A stretch of DNA of 12,884 bases, from assembly GCA_003171235.1 (NCBI GenBank), contig PMYM01000258.1:2337-15220 (forward strand), read 5' to 3'. Under the pieces are notes generated by a model, which did not search any database, had not been told where the DNA came from, and worked only from the letters and a program-made list of their open reading frames with translations. The position numbers and the translations under genes are program-made. This document shows positions 1 through 6,229 of the stretch, piece after piece. Position 1 is the stretch's first letter. Each line of letters opens with the position of its first letter. This stretch comes from Phycisphaerales bacterium (GTDB taxonomy: Bacteria; Planctomycetota; Phycisphaerae; SM23-33).

Positions 1-63
1 TACCCGTTGGCGACCACTGGCTGGTCAGATTGCCAATGGGTAGCCCGCGCCGCCGATGGTGGC

Positions 64-240
64 TTACCCGATCACCCTGTTCACGGTTGTCTTGGCCGTG
101 TTGGCCGTCTTCCGGATGGCTTGTTTAGTCTTGCCGACCACCTGGTCGGCCTTTCCTTCCGCGCGAAGCCTGTCGTTGCCGGTCAGCGCGCCAGCAGCTT
201 CCTTGATTCGACCTTTCGCCACCTCTGTCTTGCCGAGGGC
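64..240 (-). pseudogene. CsbD-like gene copy with lost start codon
   Basis: Translated on the minus strand this matches the intact CsbD-like gene at 2039-2215 over exactly the same 59 codons, with roughly 65% identical residues (shared blocks VAKGRIKEA, LTGND, LRAEG, DQ.VGK). The codon that should be ATG is GCC, and the codon before it is an in-frame TAA, so the full-length protein cannot be started normally. An in-frame GTG at 222 could start a 52-residue protein lacking the first six residues, but no convincing Shine-Dalgarno precedes it. It lies 27 bases after the stop of the glycine-rich stress gene and would be the last member of the minus-strand operon. CsbD proteins are small, hydrophilic, general-stress-induced proteins of unknown mechanism. 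I read this as a decayed or GTG-rescued paralogue. Confidence 0.6.
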
Positions 241-267
241 TTACGACACCGTCTCGCGGACCGGGTC

Positions 268-816
268 TTAAACGCGGCCAGATTTGTCCTTGTCATTCTT
301 ACTCACGCCGCTCTCACCGGTCGAGGCAATGTCCTCGGCACCAGCGTCCTCGAAGATCTTCTTGGCCCGGCTGGTCTCTTTGCCGTTCTCAGAGTGCACT
401 GAGATCAGGATGTTGCCACCCTTGATGCGGCCCTCGTAACGCTTGGCCTCGAACTCCGGGATACCCATTCCGATCAACGCCCCGGTCAACCCGCCCACGG
501 CCCCACCCATAGCAGCCCCGCTGAGTGCCGCCATGATCGGGCCGGCGGCGATGAACGGGCCCACGCCCGGAATCGCCAAGGCTCCGATCCCGATCAGCCA
601 ACCCGCCGCCGCCCCGAGAGCGGCACCGGTGCCTGCCCCCGCGGCAGCGCCCTCGGGGGCCTTGGTGTTCTTCTCGTGGGCAAAGTTCTTAGTGGTGTCC
701 TTGTCTGGGAATAGGACAGAGATGTCATTGGGAGAAAACCCGGCCGTCCGGAGTTGATCGACGATGCTCCGCGCCTGGTCGTTATTCTTGGCGATACAAA
801 ACACTGCTTTTGTCAT
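268..816 (-). CDS. Glycine-rich YflT-like general stress protein, 182 aa
   Basis: The N-terminus (MTKAVFCIAKNNDQARSIVDQL, then GFSPNDISVLFP) is a short alpha/beta domain resembling the heat/stress YflT (GSP17M) domain, which senses or responds to general stress in unknown ways. Residues about 60-120 are a Gly/Ala-rich hydrophobic block with glycine-zipper spacing (GAAAGAGTGAALGAAAGW, then ALAIPGVGPFIAAGP), probably forming two or three membrane-inserting helices. The C-terminus has GMGIPEFEAKRYEGRIKGG and ends in AEDIASTGE, features typical of a widespread bacterial family that databases sometimes label ActD/DUF3341-like; I do not trust that label as a function. An ATG three codons upstream (825) is possible, but AAGG about eight bases before the ATG at 816 fits this start better. 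It is fourth in the CsbD operon, about 76 bases after the Met-rich/BON gene. Confidence 0.8.
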   Translation of the reverse strand: MTKAVFCIAKNNDQARSIVDQLRTAGFSPNDISVLFPDKDTTKNFAHEKNTKAPEGAAAGAGTGAALGAAAGWLIGIGALAIPGVGPFIAAGPIMAALSGAAMGGAVGGLTGALIGMGIPEFEAKRYEGRIKGGNILISVHSENGKETSRAKKIFEDAGAEDIASTGESGVSKNDKDKSGRV

Positions 817-837
817 GATTCTCATCCTTGGTTAGAA

Positions 838-889
838 GTCACTCTCGTGACGGTTGGTTGGACATTGCATCCGGCCACGTGGCCTGGAT
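838..889. other. Two intergenic hairpins
   Basis: Two inverted repeats fill the spacer between the Met-rich/BON gene and the glycine-rich stress gene. GTCAC/GTGAC around a TCTC loop lies at 838-851. The 12-base palindrome GGCCACGTGGCC lies at 873-884, extended outward by ATCC/GGAT. Neither is followed by a T-tract on the minus strand, so they look like mRNA processing or stabilising structures rather than intrinsic terminators. Confidence 0.4.
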
Positions 890-892
890 CAA

Positions 893-1759
893 TCAGGGCT
901 TCGACTCGACTTCAAGTTGGTTATCGACGTTCGCTGCACCGGCCACGTCGATGGCGATGCGGCCAATCGCATCTTTCTCCTCTTGGGTCTTCACCGGCCC
1001 ACGCAGCGTCACCTTTCCGCTCTGGACCACGATCTTCGAGTTTTTGGCGTTCATGGACATTTTGGTGTCCATGATCCCCTTTCGGATGTCGGCAGCCAGT
1101 TGGACATCGCTCTTGGTCTGGCCCGCTGCGCCAGCCGTCTTCGCATCGGGAGCACGGTCACGGACATTTACCCCAGAGTTGTCAGGAGCGGGGCCCGTTG
1201 TCGTGCCTTCCTTGCCTTCTTTTTCATTCATCATCTTCTGCATCATCGGGCACCACATGGGCATGGGCTTGCCCTCCTTCATCCGCTTTTCCATGACGGG
1301 CATCATCTTCTTGTGCATCTCCATCATCTGTCCCATCGCCGTCATCGCCTCATCGGTCGTCTTGGGCAGCATCGCCTTCTGCTCGTCGGTCAACACCGCA
1401 ACCGCATCGGCGGCCGCCTTCTTCTCGATCTCCACGAGCTTGGCCTTCTGATTGTCGGTAAGCTTGAGATCCTCCATGCCCATCAGCGTGCCCGGGCTGG
1501 CGGGATACATCGGGGCCATCATCATGGCCTTGCACATCTTCATCATGTCCTCGGTGATGCCCGCCTCCTTCATCATGTCCTCCCGCATCTTCGTCATCTC
1601 CGGAGTCATGGCCTTCTTGTCCATCACCGGACATGCCGCGCACATGCCCCCTTTCATCATGGGCTCCGCGGCCTTCGGTTCGTCCGCAGCAACCGCGTAC
1701 AATGTGACCAGGACTCCCACCGCCACCACCAGCAATGCCATCGTTACGCTGCGTTTCAT
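893..1759 (-). CDS. Secreted Met/Cys-rich LTxxQ-like protein with C-terminal BON domain, 288 aa
   Basis: The start is the ATG before KRSVTMALL, preceded by AAAGGAG at ideal distance; the longer open frame up to 1804 has no such site. Residues 1-25 are a signal peptide (charged MKR, hydrophobic core, AVA-A cleavage), placing it in the periplasm or outside. Residues 34-177 hold 34 methionines and the cysteines C40, C43, C76 and C170 (GGMCAACPVM, MMKMC, MWCPMM), a likely soft-metal (copper/silver/mercury) binding surface. Within it LTDNQ (about 101) and LTDEQ (about 124) separated by a helix resemble the LTxxQ motif of Spy/CpxP/ZraP-type periplasmic chaperones. After a flexible linker, residues 215-288 form a BON domain (SDVQLAADIRKGI, then SGKVTLRGPVKTQEEKDAI), which typically contacts phospholipid or envelope surfaces. 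The role as a metal-stress chaperone tethered to the envelope is inference. It is the third intact gene of the CsbD operon. Confidence 0.8.
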   Translation of the reverse strand: MKRSVTMALLVVAVGVLVTLYAVAADEPKAAEPMMKGGMCAACPVMDKKAMTPEMTKMREDMMKEAGITEDMMKMCKAMMMAPMYPASPGTLMGMEDLKLTDNQKAKLVEIEKKAAADAVAVLTDEQKAMLPKTTDEAMTAMGQMMEMHKKMMPVMEKRMKEGKPMPMWCPMMQKMMNEKEGKEGTTTGPAPDNSGVNVRDRAPDAKTAGAAGQTKSDVQLAADIRKGIMDTKMSMNAKNSKIVVQSGKVTLRGPVKTQEEKDAIGRIAIDVAGAANVDNQLEVESKP

Positions 1760-1791
1760 GTACCGTTCTCCTTTTCTAGTTCTATCCGTAC

Positions 1792-1856
1792 GTGTGCGGG
1801 GCAACGCACACCGCCTTTCTTTCCGTCTTCACCGACGCCACCCTGGGGGAGGCGTC
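1792..1856. other. Tandem hairpins in operon spacer
   Basis: The 119-base gap between the 42-aa membrane protein gene and the Met-rich/BON gene contains two strong inverted repeats: GTGTGCG/CGCACAC around a six-base loop at 1792-1811, and GACGCC/GGCGTC with an inner CCC/GGG stem at 1834-1856. On the minus strand no T-run follows either. They may stabilise or separate segments of the mRNA so the members accumulate at different levels, but this is inference. Confidence 0.45.
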
Positions 1857-1878
1857 TGGGTCGATTTCAGCAGGCGAT

Positions 1879-2007
1879 TCAATGCCGGAGCACCTTGGCG
1901 ACGATGTAAATGACAACGGCGCCCCCAAGCCCGCCGCCGGCAAGCAAGTAGACCAAAGAATATCCGATAGCTGCCAGAGGCATTACGATATGGGCAAGCA
2001 TTTCCAT
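1879..2007 (-). CDS. 42-aa single-pass membrane miniprotein
   Basis: ATG at 2007 follows GGAG with a five-base gap. The product is almost entirely hydrophobic: MEMLAHIVMPLAAIGYSLVY, then a LLAGGGLGGAVVIYIVAKVL segment, then RH, giving one long or two very short membrane helices broken by a glycine run. The short basic end suggests its C-terminus stays cytoplasmic. It begins 31 bases after the CsbD-like gene stop in the same direction, so co-transcription is very likely. I do not recognise the family; small membrane peptides beside stress genes often bind a larger membrane complex or act as toxins or stress peptides, and nothing here decides between these. Confidence 0.6.
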   Translation of the reverse strand: MEMLAHIVMPLAAIGYSLVYLLAGGGLGGAVVIYIVAKVLRH

Positions 2008-2038
2008 GTTGACTCCAGTCCGGGGGGATACCCCGCTT

Positions 2039-2215
2039 TTACCCGATCGCCTTTTTCACGGTTTTCTTGACCGTTTTGACGGTCTTCTGGACGGCTTGCT
2101 CGGCCTTGCCGACCGCCTGGTCGGTCCTTCCTTCCGCGCGAAGCTTGTCGTTGCCGGTCAGCACGCCAGTAGCTTCCTTGATTCGACCTTTCGCCACGTC
2201 TGTTTTGCCACCCAT
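2039..2215 (-). CDS. CsbD-like general stress protein, 58 aa
   Basis: Reads MGGKTDVAKGRIKEATGVLT, then GNDKLRAEGRTDQAVGK and a Lys-rich tail of repeated KTVKK units ending in AIG. The KGRIKEA..LTGND.L..EG..DQ..GK pattern is the CsbD family signature (sigma-B-type stress proteins in Bacillus, widely distributed, function unknown). The basic tail of about 20 residues, without acidic residues, is a local extension that could bind nucleic acid or membrane. ATG at 2215 is preceded by AAAAGGAG eight bases away. It is the first gene of the minus-strand operon and sits only about 40 bases after an intrinsic terminator, so its expression must depend on read-through of that terminator or on a weak promoter in the short gap. 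A start-less paralogue lies at 64-240. Confidence 0.85.
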   Translation of the reverse strand: MGGKTDVAKGRIKEATGVLTGNDKLRAEGRTDQAVGKAEQAVQKTVKTVKKTVKKAIG

Positions 2216-2254
2216 AATGGTGACTCCTTTTCCTAGAGGTTTCCCGCAATACCG

Positions 2255-2309
2255 AAAACAAAAAAGCCTACGTGACTAAGCATCCAAGGATGCTGAACCA
2301 CGTCGGCTT
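2255..2309 (-). terminator. Strong intrinsic terminator immediately before the CsbD-like gene
   Basis: Two 22-base arms (2264-2285 and 2288-2309) pair at about 18 positions: AAGCC/GGCTT, ACGTG/CACGT and AGCATCC/GGATGCT with small mismatched gaps. On the minus strand the stem runs straight into TTTTTTGTTTT (2255-2265), the classic rho-independent arrangement. No T-tract exists on the plus side. It terminates transcription coming from above 2309 towards the CsbD-like gene. Confidence 0.8.
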
Positions 2310-2401
2310 ACTCGTCAACGGGCCTGCCCCAAAGAGGCTTGCCCTTCGTCTAGTCATCCGATGGGGGACGCACGCTGTCTCATGCGCCCCTCTACGCCAT
2401 C
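2255..2401 (-). ncRNA. Candidate structured leader RNA / attenuator or small RNA
   Basis: Starting just below a promoter-like TACAAT, the minus strand forms three successive hairpins. P1 (2360-2401) pairs GGGGCGCA with TGCG-T-CCCC, closed outside by GATG/CATC. P2 (2320-2344) pairs GGGC/GCCC and GCCTC/GGGGC, separated by a symmetrical AA/AG internal loop. P3 is the terminator at 2255-2309. No open frame with a ribosome site is visible inside. The arrangement of promoter, folded region, terminator, 40-base gap and then the SD of the first gene is what a riboswitch or other attenuator looks like; a free-standing sRNA of about 140 nt is the alternative. I do not recognise a known riboswitch consensus. 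The GCCTC arm of P2 and the GCCGACG arm of P3 are similar enough that competition is possible, but I could not fold it computationally. Confidence 0.5.
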
Positions 2402-2440
2402 ATTGTAGCGCGGCGGGCGCCCGAAAGCGGCCAGATCTGG
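2402..2440 (-). promoter_or_regulatory. Promoter and palindromic operator for the leader RNA and CsbD operon
   Basis: TACAAT on the minus strand (2402-2407) matches the sigma-70 -10 consensus at five of six bases, giving a start near 2395, right at the foot of hairpin P1. The -35 position 17 bases away (CCGCTT) is poor. The perfect palindrome CCAGATCTGG at 2431-2440 centres near -40, where an activator would sit to compensate for a weak -35. Promoter use is inferred from spacing only. Confidence 0.4.
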
Positions 2441-2580
2441 AAATCTCGCTCCGCTCCCGCCCGTGAACTTACCTGGGCGGTGAGCCGGACTCACTGTGGC
2501 CGTTGACAAACCCATTCACACCGCCGTTGTCCACTCCACCGGGCCGGGGACGAGCCCCACGTCCGGCATGCAATTGGAGA

Positions 2581-2795
2581 CTACGGGGCGACCACTTTCA
2601 CATTGAAGTCAGCCGAGACTTGTTCACCGGTTTCAGAGGTGCCCTTGATGTAGACCTGGTACTCTCCCAGCGCGGCGTCCTTGTCCCCCGTGTTGCGGCC
2701 CAGCCAATTGTCCAGCCGGATTTTTCGGCATCTGAACGGTGGCCCGGCGCTGAATGAACGTTAACCGAAACCGTCGCAGGGGGCGAGTGCGGAGT
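2581..2795 (-). pseudogene. Frameshifted C-terminal remnant of an Ig-like/extracellular protein
   Basis: The minus strand encodes IRLDNWLGRNTGDKD, then GEYQVYIKGTSETGEQ and VSADFNVKVVAP before a TAG at 2581, which reads as the last beta-strands of an immunoglobulin-like or cadherin-like domain (alternating hydrophobics, G-E-Y-x-V-x-I). Upstream, the matching sequence (TVSVNVHSAPGHRSDAEK) lies in a neighbouring frame; the switch falls in a five-A run (2721-2725), where one extra A would restore the frame. That upstream frame is itself closed by TAA at 2796. There is no start codon, signal or ribosome site. It is probably the tail of a gene cut by the neighbouring transposon insertion. The assignment rests on pattern only. 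Confidence 0.45.
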
Positions 2796-2879
2796 TTACG
2801 CGTGCCTTCGTGAACTGGAGCGCCCAAGTGGGCGCACACCACTACCGGGGGTTTCTTGACAAGCGAACCAGGTGGTACG

Positions 2880-3225
2880 TCAGGCCGCCAGCCGCACGGA
2901 GATCTCGATGATTGGCAGGCGCGGATCGCCACGGTAGTGTCGGCGTTGGATGCCGATCTGCTGCTGGAGCTGGTCCCGGGCGCGGATCGGAACCGGCTCG
3001 GGAAGAATACGGCCCTCCCAAGCCTCTTGGGGTGTCCGTCCCTGCAAGGCGCTGTGGGGGCGGCTCTTGTTGAACCAAGCTCCGAAGTGGTCGAGCCGAC
3101 GTTGGGTCCACACCCTCGTCCAGGAGCCCCTGCCAAGCGGCCAGCAGGTCGTGTGTGAAGTACTTGTTGGATTGACCGTGCTTGCGAGTGTCGGCCAGCG
3201 GAGGCAGCTTCACAACGCCGTGGCT
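2880..3225 (-). pseudogene. Transposase remnant (DDE integrase-core type), frameshifted
   Basis: One minus-strand frame reads KLPPLADTRKHGQSNKYFTH, then DLLAAWQGLLDEG; the next frame continues WTQRRLDHFGAWFNKSRPHS, then ALQGRTPQEAWEGR and ends HYRGDPRLPIIEISVRLAA at a TGA (2880). The W[FY]N..RPHSAL.GRTP.EAW signature is the C-terminus of retroviral-integrase-type transposases. One surplus base near 3105 (or two missing) separates the halves, and the N-terminal part with the catalytic D-D-E is absent, so it is dead. The GCGCCC/GGGCGC inverted repeat at 2820-2835 and the sequence between it and the stop may be the old element end; no matching far end is visible. Confidence 0.7.
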
Positions 3226-3293
3226 GCGCTGCCGATGTTCTGATTCGCATCCACCTCTCGAAGTGGCCCGGGTTTCCCTTGTCAGGAAAGTCC

Positions 3294-3321
3294 TTGTTGA
3301 TGCCCGAAAACAGGTTACGAT
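3294..3321 (+). promoter_or_regulatory. Possible promoter for the GHL10-type gene
   Basis: TTGTTG and TACGAT separated by 16 bases form a weak sigma-70-like pair, giving a start about 70 bases before the ATG at 3398. The match is poor at -35 and only four of six at -10. It lies in the transposon scar, so the gene may have acquired a new promoter after the insertion. Confidence 0.25.
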
Positions 3322-3397
3322 CATGCACAGGCTGCCCAAGGCGGTCGTGGGTTGGTATCACATGGGAATCCCTGACCATGCAGCCCAAAGGTGCGTC

Positions 3398-5899
3398 ATG
3401 AGAGAACGATCCTGCGGTTTCCTGTCATCAATTGCATGCCTTGCCGTGGTCCTGGTGCTCGCGTTGCCGATGGCGGGCTTGCTGGCCGAGCCTCAGCCGC
3501 CGACCGCGACAGGCCCCCAGGCCGGCGCCGCGAGTGTGGTAGACGACTTCGCCTACGCCGACACTGCCGCCGCCCGCGCCGCCTGGAAGCCCATGACCGG
3601 TTCGGCCGAGGTAAACCTGGACAAGATCGACGGCCAGGCGGCACTGGCTATGCCCTGCAACTTTAAGGGAACCAGCATCGAACGGGCCTCCTGGGACCGG
3701 GCCGTCCACCTGTCCATGACCGCCGCCCGCGGGCTGCAATTCGAGTTCCTCTGCCGCGACCTGTCGCCGATCGGCAACTTCAACCTGTTCCTGCACAGCG
3801 GCAACGGTTGGTATGCGGCTAGCTTCGGTCCCTCGCGCGCCGGCCAGTGGTGTACCGTCACCATCGAGAAACGCGACACGCGGATCGAGGACGCGCCCGC
3901 CGGCTGGGCGAATATCGACGCCATCCGCATTTCCGCCTGGCGCGGCGACGACAAAGACACGGTCTTTCACATCCGCAACTTGCGGCTGACCGGCCTGGGC
4001 GGCCTGGACGGTTTGATCGCGGTTATCCGCGGCGAGTCCGTCGCCGCCACGGGCAAGGTCGAGTTGGATTCGGTCTATCAATACACACAGACCGTTACGG
4101 ACCGGCTGGACGAACTGGGCCTGGGCTACGCGCTCATCGGCGACCTGGACCTGTCGGATGAGCGCCTGGCGGGCAAGAAGCTGGTTATCCTGCCGCACAA
4201 TCCGCACCTGCCGGATTCAGCCGCCAACGCGCTGGAGAAGTTCCTGGGCGGCGGCGGCAAAGTGCTGGCGTTCTACGGCCTGGCGCCACGTTTGGCCTCG
4301 GCCGTCGGCATCGCTGGCGGGCAGCATATCCCGCAGAAGCAACGAGGGGATTTCGCCTCAATCCGCCCGGCGGTCGGTTCACCGCTGGCCGGTATGCCCC
4401 AGAGCACCGGCCAGGCCTCATGGAACATCATGGAGGCTAAGGCGGTGGAAGGCCGCAGCCGCGTGGCGGGCGAGTGGTATGACGCCAAGGGCCGGCCCAC
4501 CGGCCGGGCGGCCATCGTCGTCAGCGACAACTGCATCCAGATGACACACGTCCTGCTCGACGACGACCTGGCCAACAAGCGCCGCCTGCTGCTGGCCATG
4601 GCCGGACACCTGGTCCCGCAGCTTTGGGAGCAGGCCGCCAAGGGGAGGCTTGACTCCATCGGCCGGGTCGGGCCGTACAATACTATTCAACAGGTCCGGG
4701 AAGCCTTCGGCAAACCCGGCACTCTCCGCCCGGCGGCGCTGGAGAAGCTGTCTTTGGCGGAATCTCTCGCGGCCAAGGGCAGAACGCAGTTCGAGGCGAA
4801 GGACTTCGTCGAGGCCATCGCCTCGGCCGAGCGAGCAAGCCAGGCGGTCTTGGAGGCCGCCTGCATGGCCCAGCGCTCGACCCCGGGCGAACACCGGGCA
4901 TTCTGGTGCCAAGACCCCTTCGGCGTAGCCGGCTTGGACTGGGATGCGGCCATCAAGGTCCTGGCCGACAACGGCTTCACCGACATCCATCCCAACATGT
5001 GCCTGGCCGGCGTCGCCTACTACAAGAGCCAGGTTCTGCCGGTGGCGCCCGAGGTGGCCGCCAGGGGCGATCAGATCGACCTGTGCCTTGCCGCCTGCCG
5101 CAAGTATGGCCTCCGCTGCCACGTCTGGAAGATCAATTGGAACATGAGCGGCCTGGCCCCCAGGGAGTTTGCCCAAAGGATGAAGCAGGAAGGCCGGATG
5201 CAGACGCGATTCGACGGCCGGCCCGACGACCAATGGCTCTGCCCAAGCCATCCGGAGAACCGGAAGCTGGAGATCGATTCGATGGTCGAACTGGCGACCA
5301 AGTACGAGGTGGATGGGGTCCATTTCGACTACATCCGCTATCCTGACGCTAACGGGTGCTTCTGCGCCGGCTGTCGGGAGCGATTTGAGATGGCCGCCGG
5401 GTCGAAGGTCGAGAACTGGCCGGGCGATGTGCGAAAGAAAGACGATCTTAAGCGCAAGTGGCTGGACTTCCGTCGGGACAACATCACGGCTGTCGTGGCC
5501 GGCGTCAGCGAGGTTCTGCGCAAGAGCCGGCCGAAGGTGAAGATCTCCGCGGCCGTCTTTTCCAACTGGCCGGCCGACCGCGACGGCATCGGCCAGGACT
5601 GGAAGCTCTGGTGCGAGAAGGGCTACCTCGATTTCGTCTGCCCGATGGACTACACGCCCAGCAGCGGGCAGTTCAAGAGCCAGGTGGCCAGCCAGGTCAA
5701 ATGGGCCGGCAAGACCTCCTGCTACCCCGGCATCGGGTTGGGCGTCTGGGGCAGCCAAGGCGACATCTTCACCCTGTTCGAGCAGATCGAACTGACCCGC
5801 CAAGCCGGTACCGGCGGCTTCACCATCTTCAACTACGCCGTCCCCGAATCCCAGCGGGTTGTGCCCCTGTGCGGGCTGGGCATCACGGGCAAGGAGTGA
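3398..5899 (+). CDS. Secreted family-10 glycosylhydrolase-like (GHL10) protein with N-terminal CBM-like and GATase-like domains, 833 aa
   Basis: The chosen ATG is preceded by AAAGG at correct spacing and starts a signal peptide (RERSCGFLSSIACLAVVLVL, cleavage near residue 30); the longer open frame from 3182 reads through the transposon scar. Residues about 45-200 look like a beta-sandwich carbohydrate-binding module (DDFAYAD, repeated aromatic strands, FHIRNLRL). Residues 205-400 resemble a glutamine-amidotransferase-like fold as found in beta-galactosidase trimerisation domains (LIAVIRGES, KLVILPHNPHLPD, GGGGKVLAFYG). A helical linker at about 445-495 follows. Residues 500-830 are the TIM-barrel GHL10 domain (PF02638/YngK type), with AFWCQDP at its start, KYGLRCHVWKINWN, the hallmark GVHFDYIRYP at about 640, and VCPMDYTPSS. 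Such proteins are presumed glycoside hydrolases acting on polysaccharide outside the cytoplasm, but substrates are mostly unknown. The family call is firm, the substrate unknown. Confidence 0.88.
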   Translation: MRERSCGFLSSIACLAVVLVLALPMAGLLAEPQPPTATGPQAGAASVVDDFAYADTAAARAAWKPMTGSAEVNLDKIDGQAALAMPCNFKGTSIERASWDRAVHLSMTAARGLQFEFLCRDLSPIGNFNLFLHSGNGWYAASFGPSRAGQWCTVTIEKRDTRIEDAPAGWANIDAIRISAWRGDDKDTVFHIRNLRLTGLGGLDGLIAVIRGESVAATGKVELDSVYQYTQTVTDRLDELGLGYALIGDLDLSDERLAGKKLVILPHNPHLPDSAANALEKFLGGGGKVLAFYGLAPRLASAVGIAGGQHIPQKQRGDFASIRPAVGSPLAGMPQSTGQASWNIMEAKAVEGRSRVAGEWYDAKGRPTGRAAIVVSDNCIQMTHVLLDDDLANKRRLLLAMAGHLVPQLWEQAAKGRLDSIGRVGPYNTIQQVREAFGKPGTLRPAALEKLSLAESLAAKGRTQFEAKDFVEAIASAERASQAVLEAACMAQRSTPGEHRAFWCQDPFGVAGLDWDAAIKVLADNGFTDIHPNMCLAGVAYYKSQVLPVAPEVAARGDQIDLCLAACRKYGLRCHVWKINWNMSGLAPREFAQRMKQEGRMQTRFDGRPDDQWLCPSHPENRKLEIDSMVELATKYEVDGVHFDYIRYPDANGCFCAGCRERFEMAAGSKVENWPGDVRKKDDLKRKWLDFRRDNITAVVAGVSEVLRKSRPKVKISAAVFSNWPADRDGIGQDWKLWCEKGYLDFVCPMDYTPSSGQFKSQVASQVKWAGKTSCYPGIGLGVWGSQGDIFTLFEQIELTRQAGTGGFTIFNYAVPESQRVVPLCGLGITGKE

Positions 5900-6229
5900 T
5901 AGACTCGGAGGACAACATGCCAGGACTTTGGAGGCGCGGTAAGCGAGAAAGTTGGATTGTCATCCGGCCGCAGCCTTCGCCGCACCAACCGACCCGAAAG
6001 ACGCTTTCCGCATCATACAAGGAAGGGATAATCAGGAAGCGCGGCCTGCGACGGTCGCGGGCGAGAGGTCATCCGGGAAATACCGGTTCAACGGTTGCAA
6101 CTCAGGCGTTTCAGAAACCTTGGCCTGCCAGGCAGTCGTTCGAGGTGATGTGGTTTGTCGCGTCCCTTGTTGACGTGGCGCGTGCGTGTTCTACGAACCA
6201 AAGCATATGGAATCTACTGGAGAATCGTC
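5900..6229 (+). other. 330-base gap with a doubtful SD-led ORF
   Basis: GGAGGACAAC directly precedes an ATG at 5917 that opens a 123-codon frame ending at 6288, overlapping the alcohol dehydrogenase start by 59 bases. The predicted product (MPGLWRRGKRESWIVIRPQP at its start) is Arg/Ser-rich, has no hydrophobic pattern or recognisable motif and looks like chance coding in high-GC DNA, although the ribosome site is good. A second frame (5952-6173) is no better. No terminator hairpin with a T-run follows the GHL10 gene. Apart from the promoter candidate near 6170 I see nothing else here. Confidence 0.25.
6170..6197 (+). promoter_or_regulatory. Promoter candidate for the alcohol dehydrogenase
   Basis: TTGACG (five of six to the -35 consensus) lies 16 bases before TACGAA, giving a start about 25-30 bases ahead of the ATG at 6230. 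The -10 is weak. It resembles the pair in front of the GHL10 gene (TTGTTG-16-TACGAT), which hints that the host accepts TACGA-type -10 boxes. Confidence 0.35.

Noticed and set aside
854..1909. 351-codon His-rich plus-strand frame
   Set aside because: It is the antisense of the Met-rich/BON gene; ATG codons read as CAT on the other strand, giving false histidine richness. No ribosome site or domain, while the minus strand has a signal peptide, SD and BON domain.
2633..3388. 251-codon minus-strand frame across the scar
   Set aside because: Different frame from the recognisable transposase and Ig-like residues; composition is Arg/Ser/Pro noise.
3182..3397. N-terminal extension of the GHL10 gene
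   Set aside because: Reads antisense through the transposase remnant; the internal ATG at 3398 has the SD and starts a signal peptide.
4418..5803. 461-codon minus-strand frame inside the GHL10 gene
   Set aside because: High-GC shadow ORF; no motif, and the plus strand carries an unmistakable GHL10 barrel.
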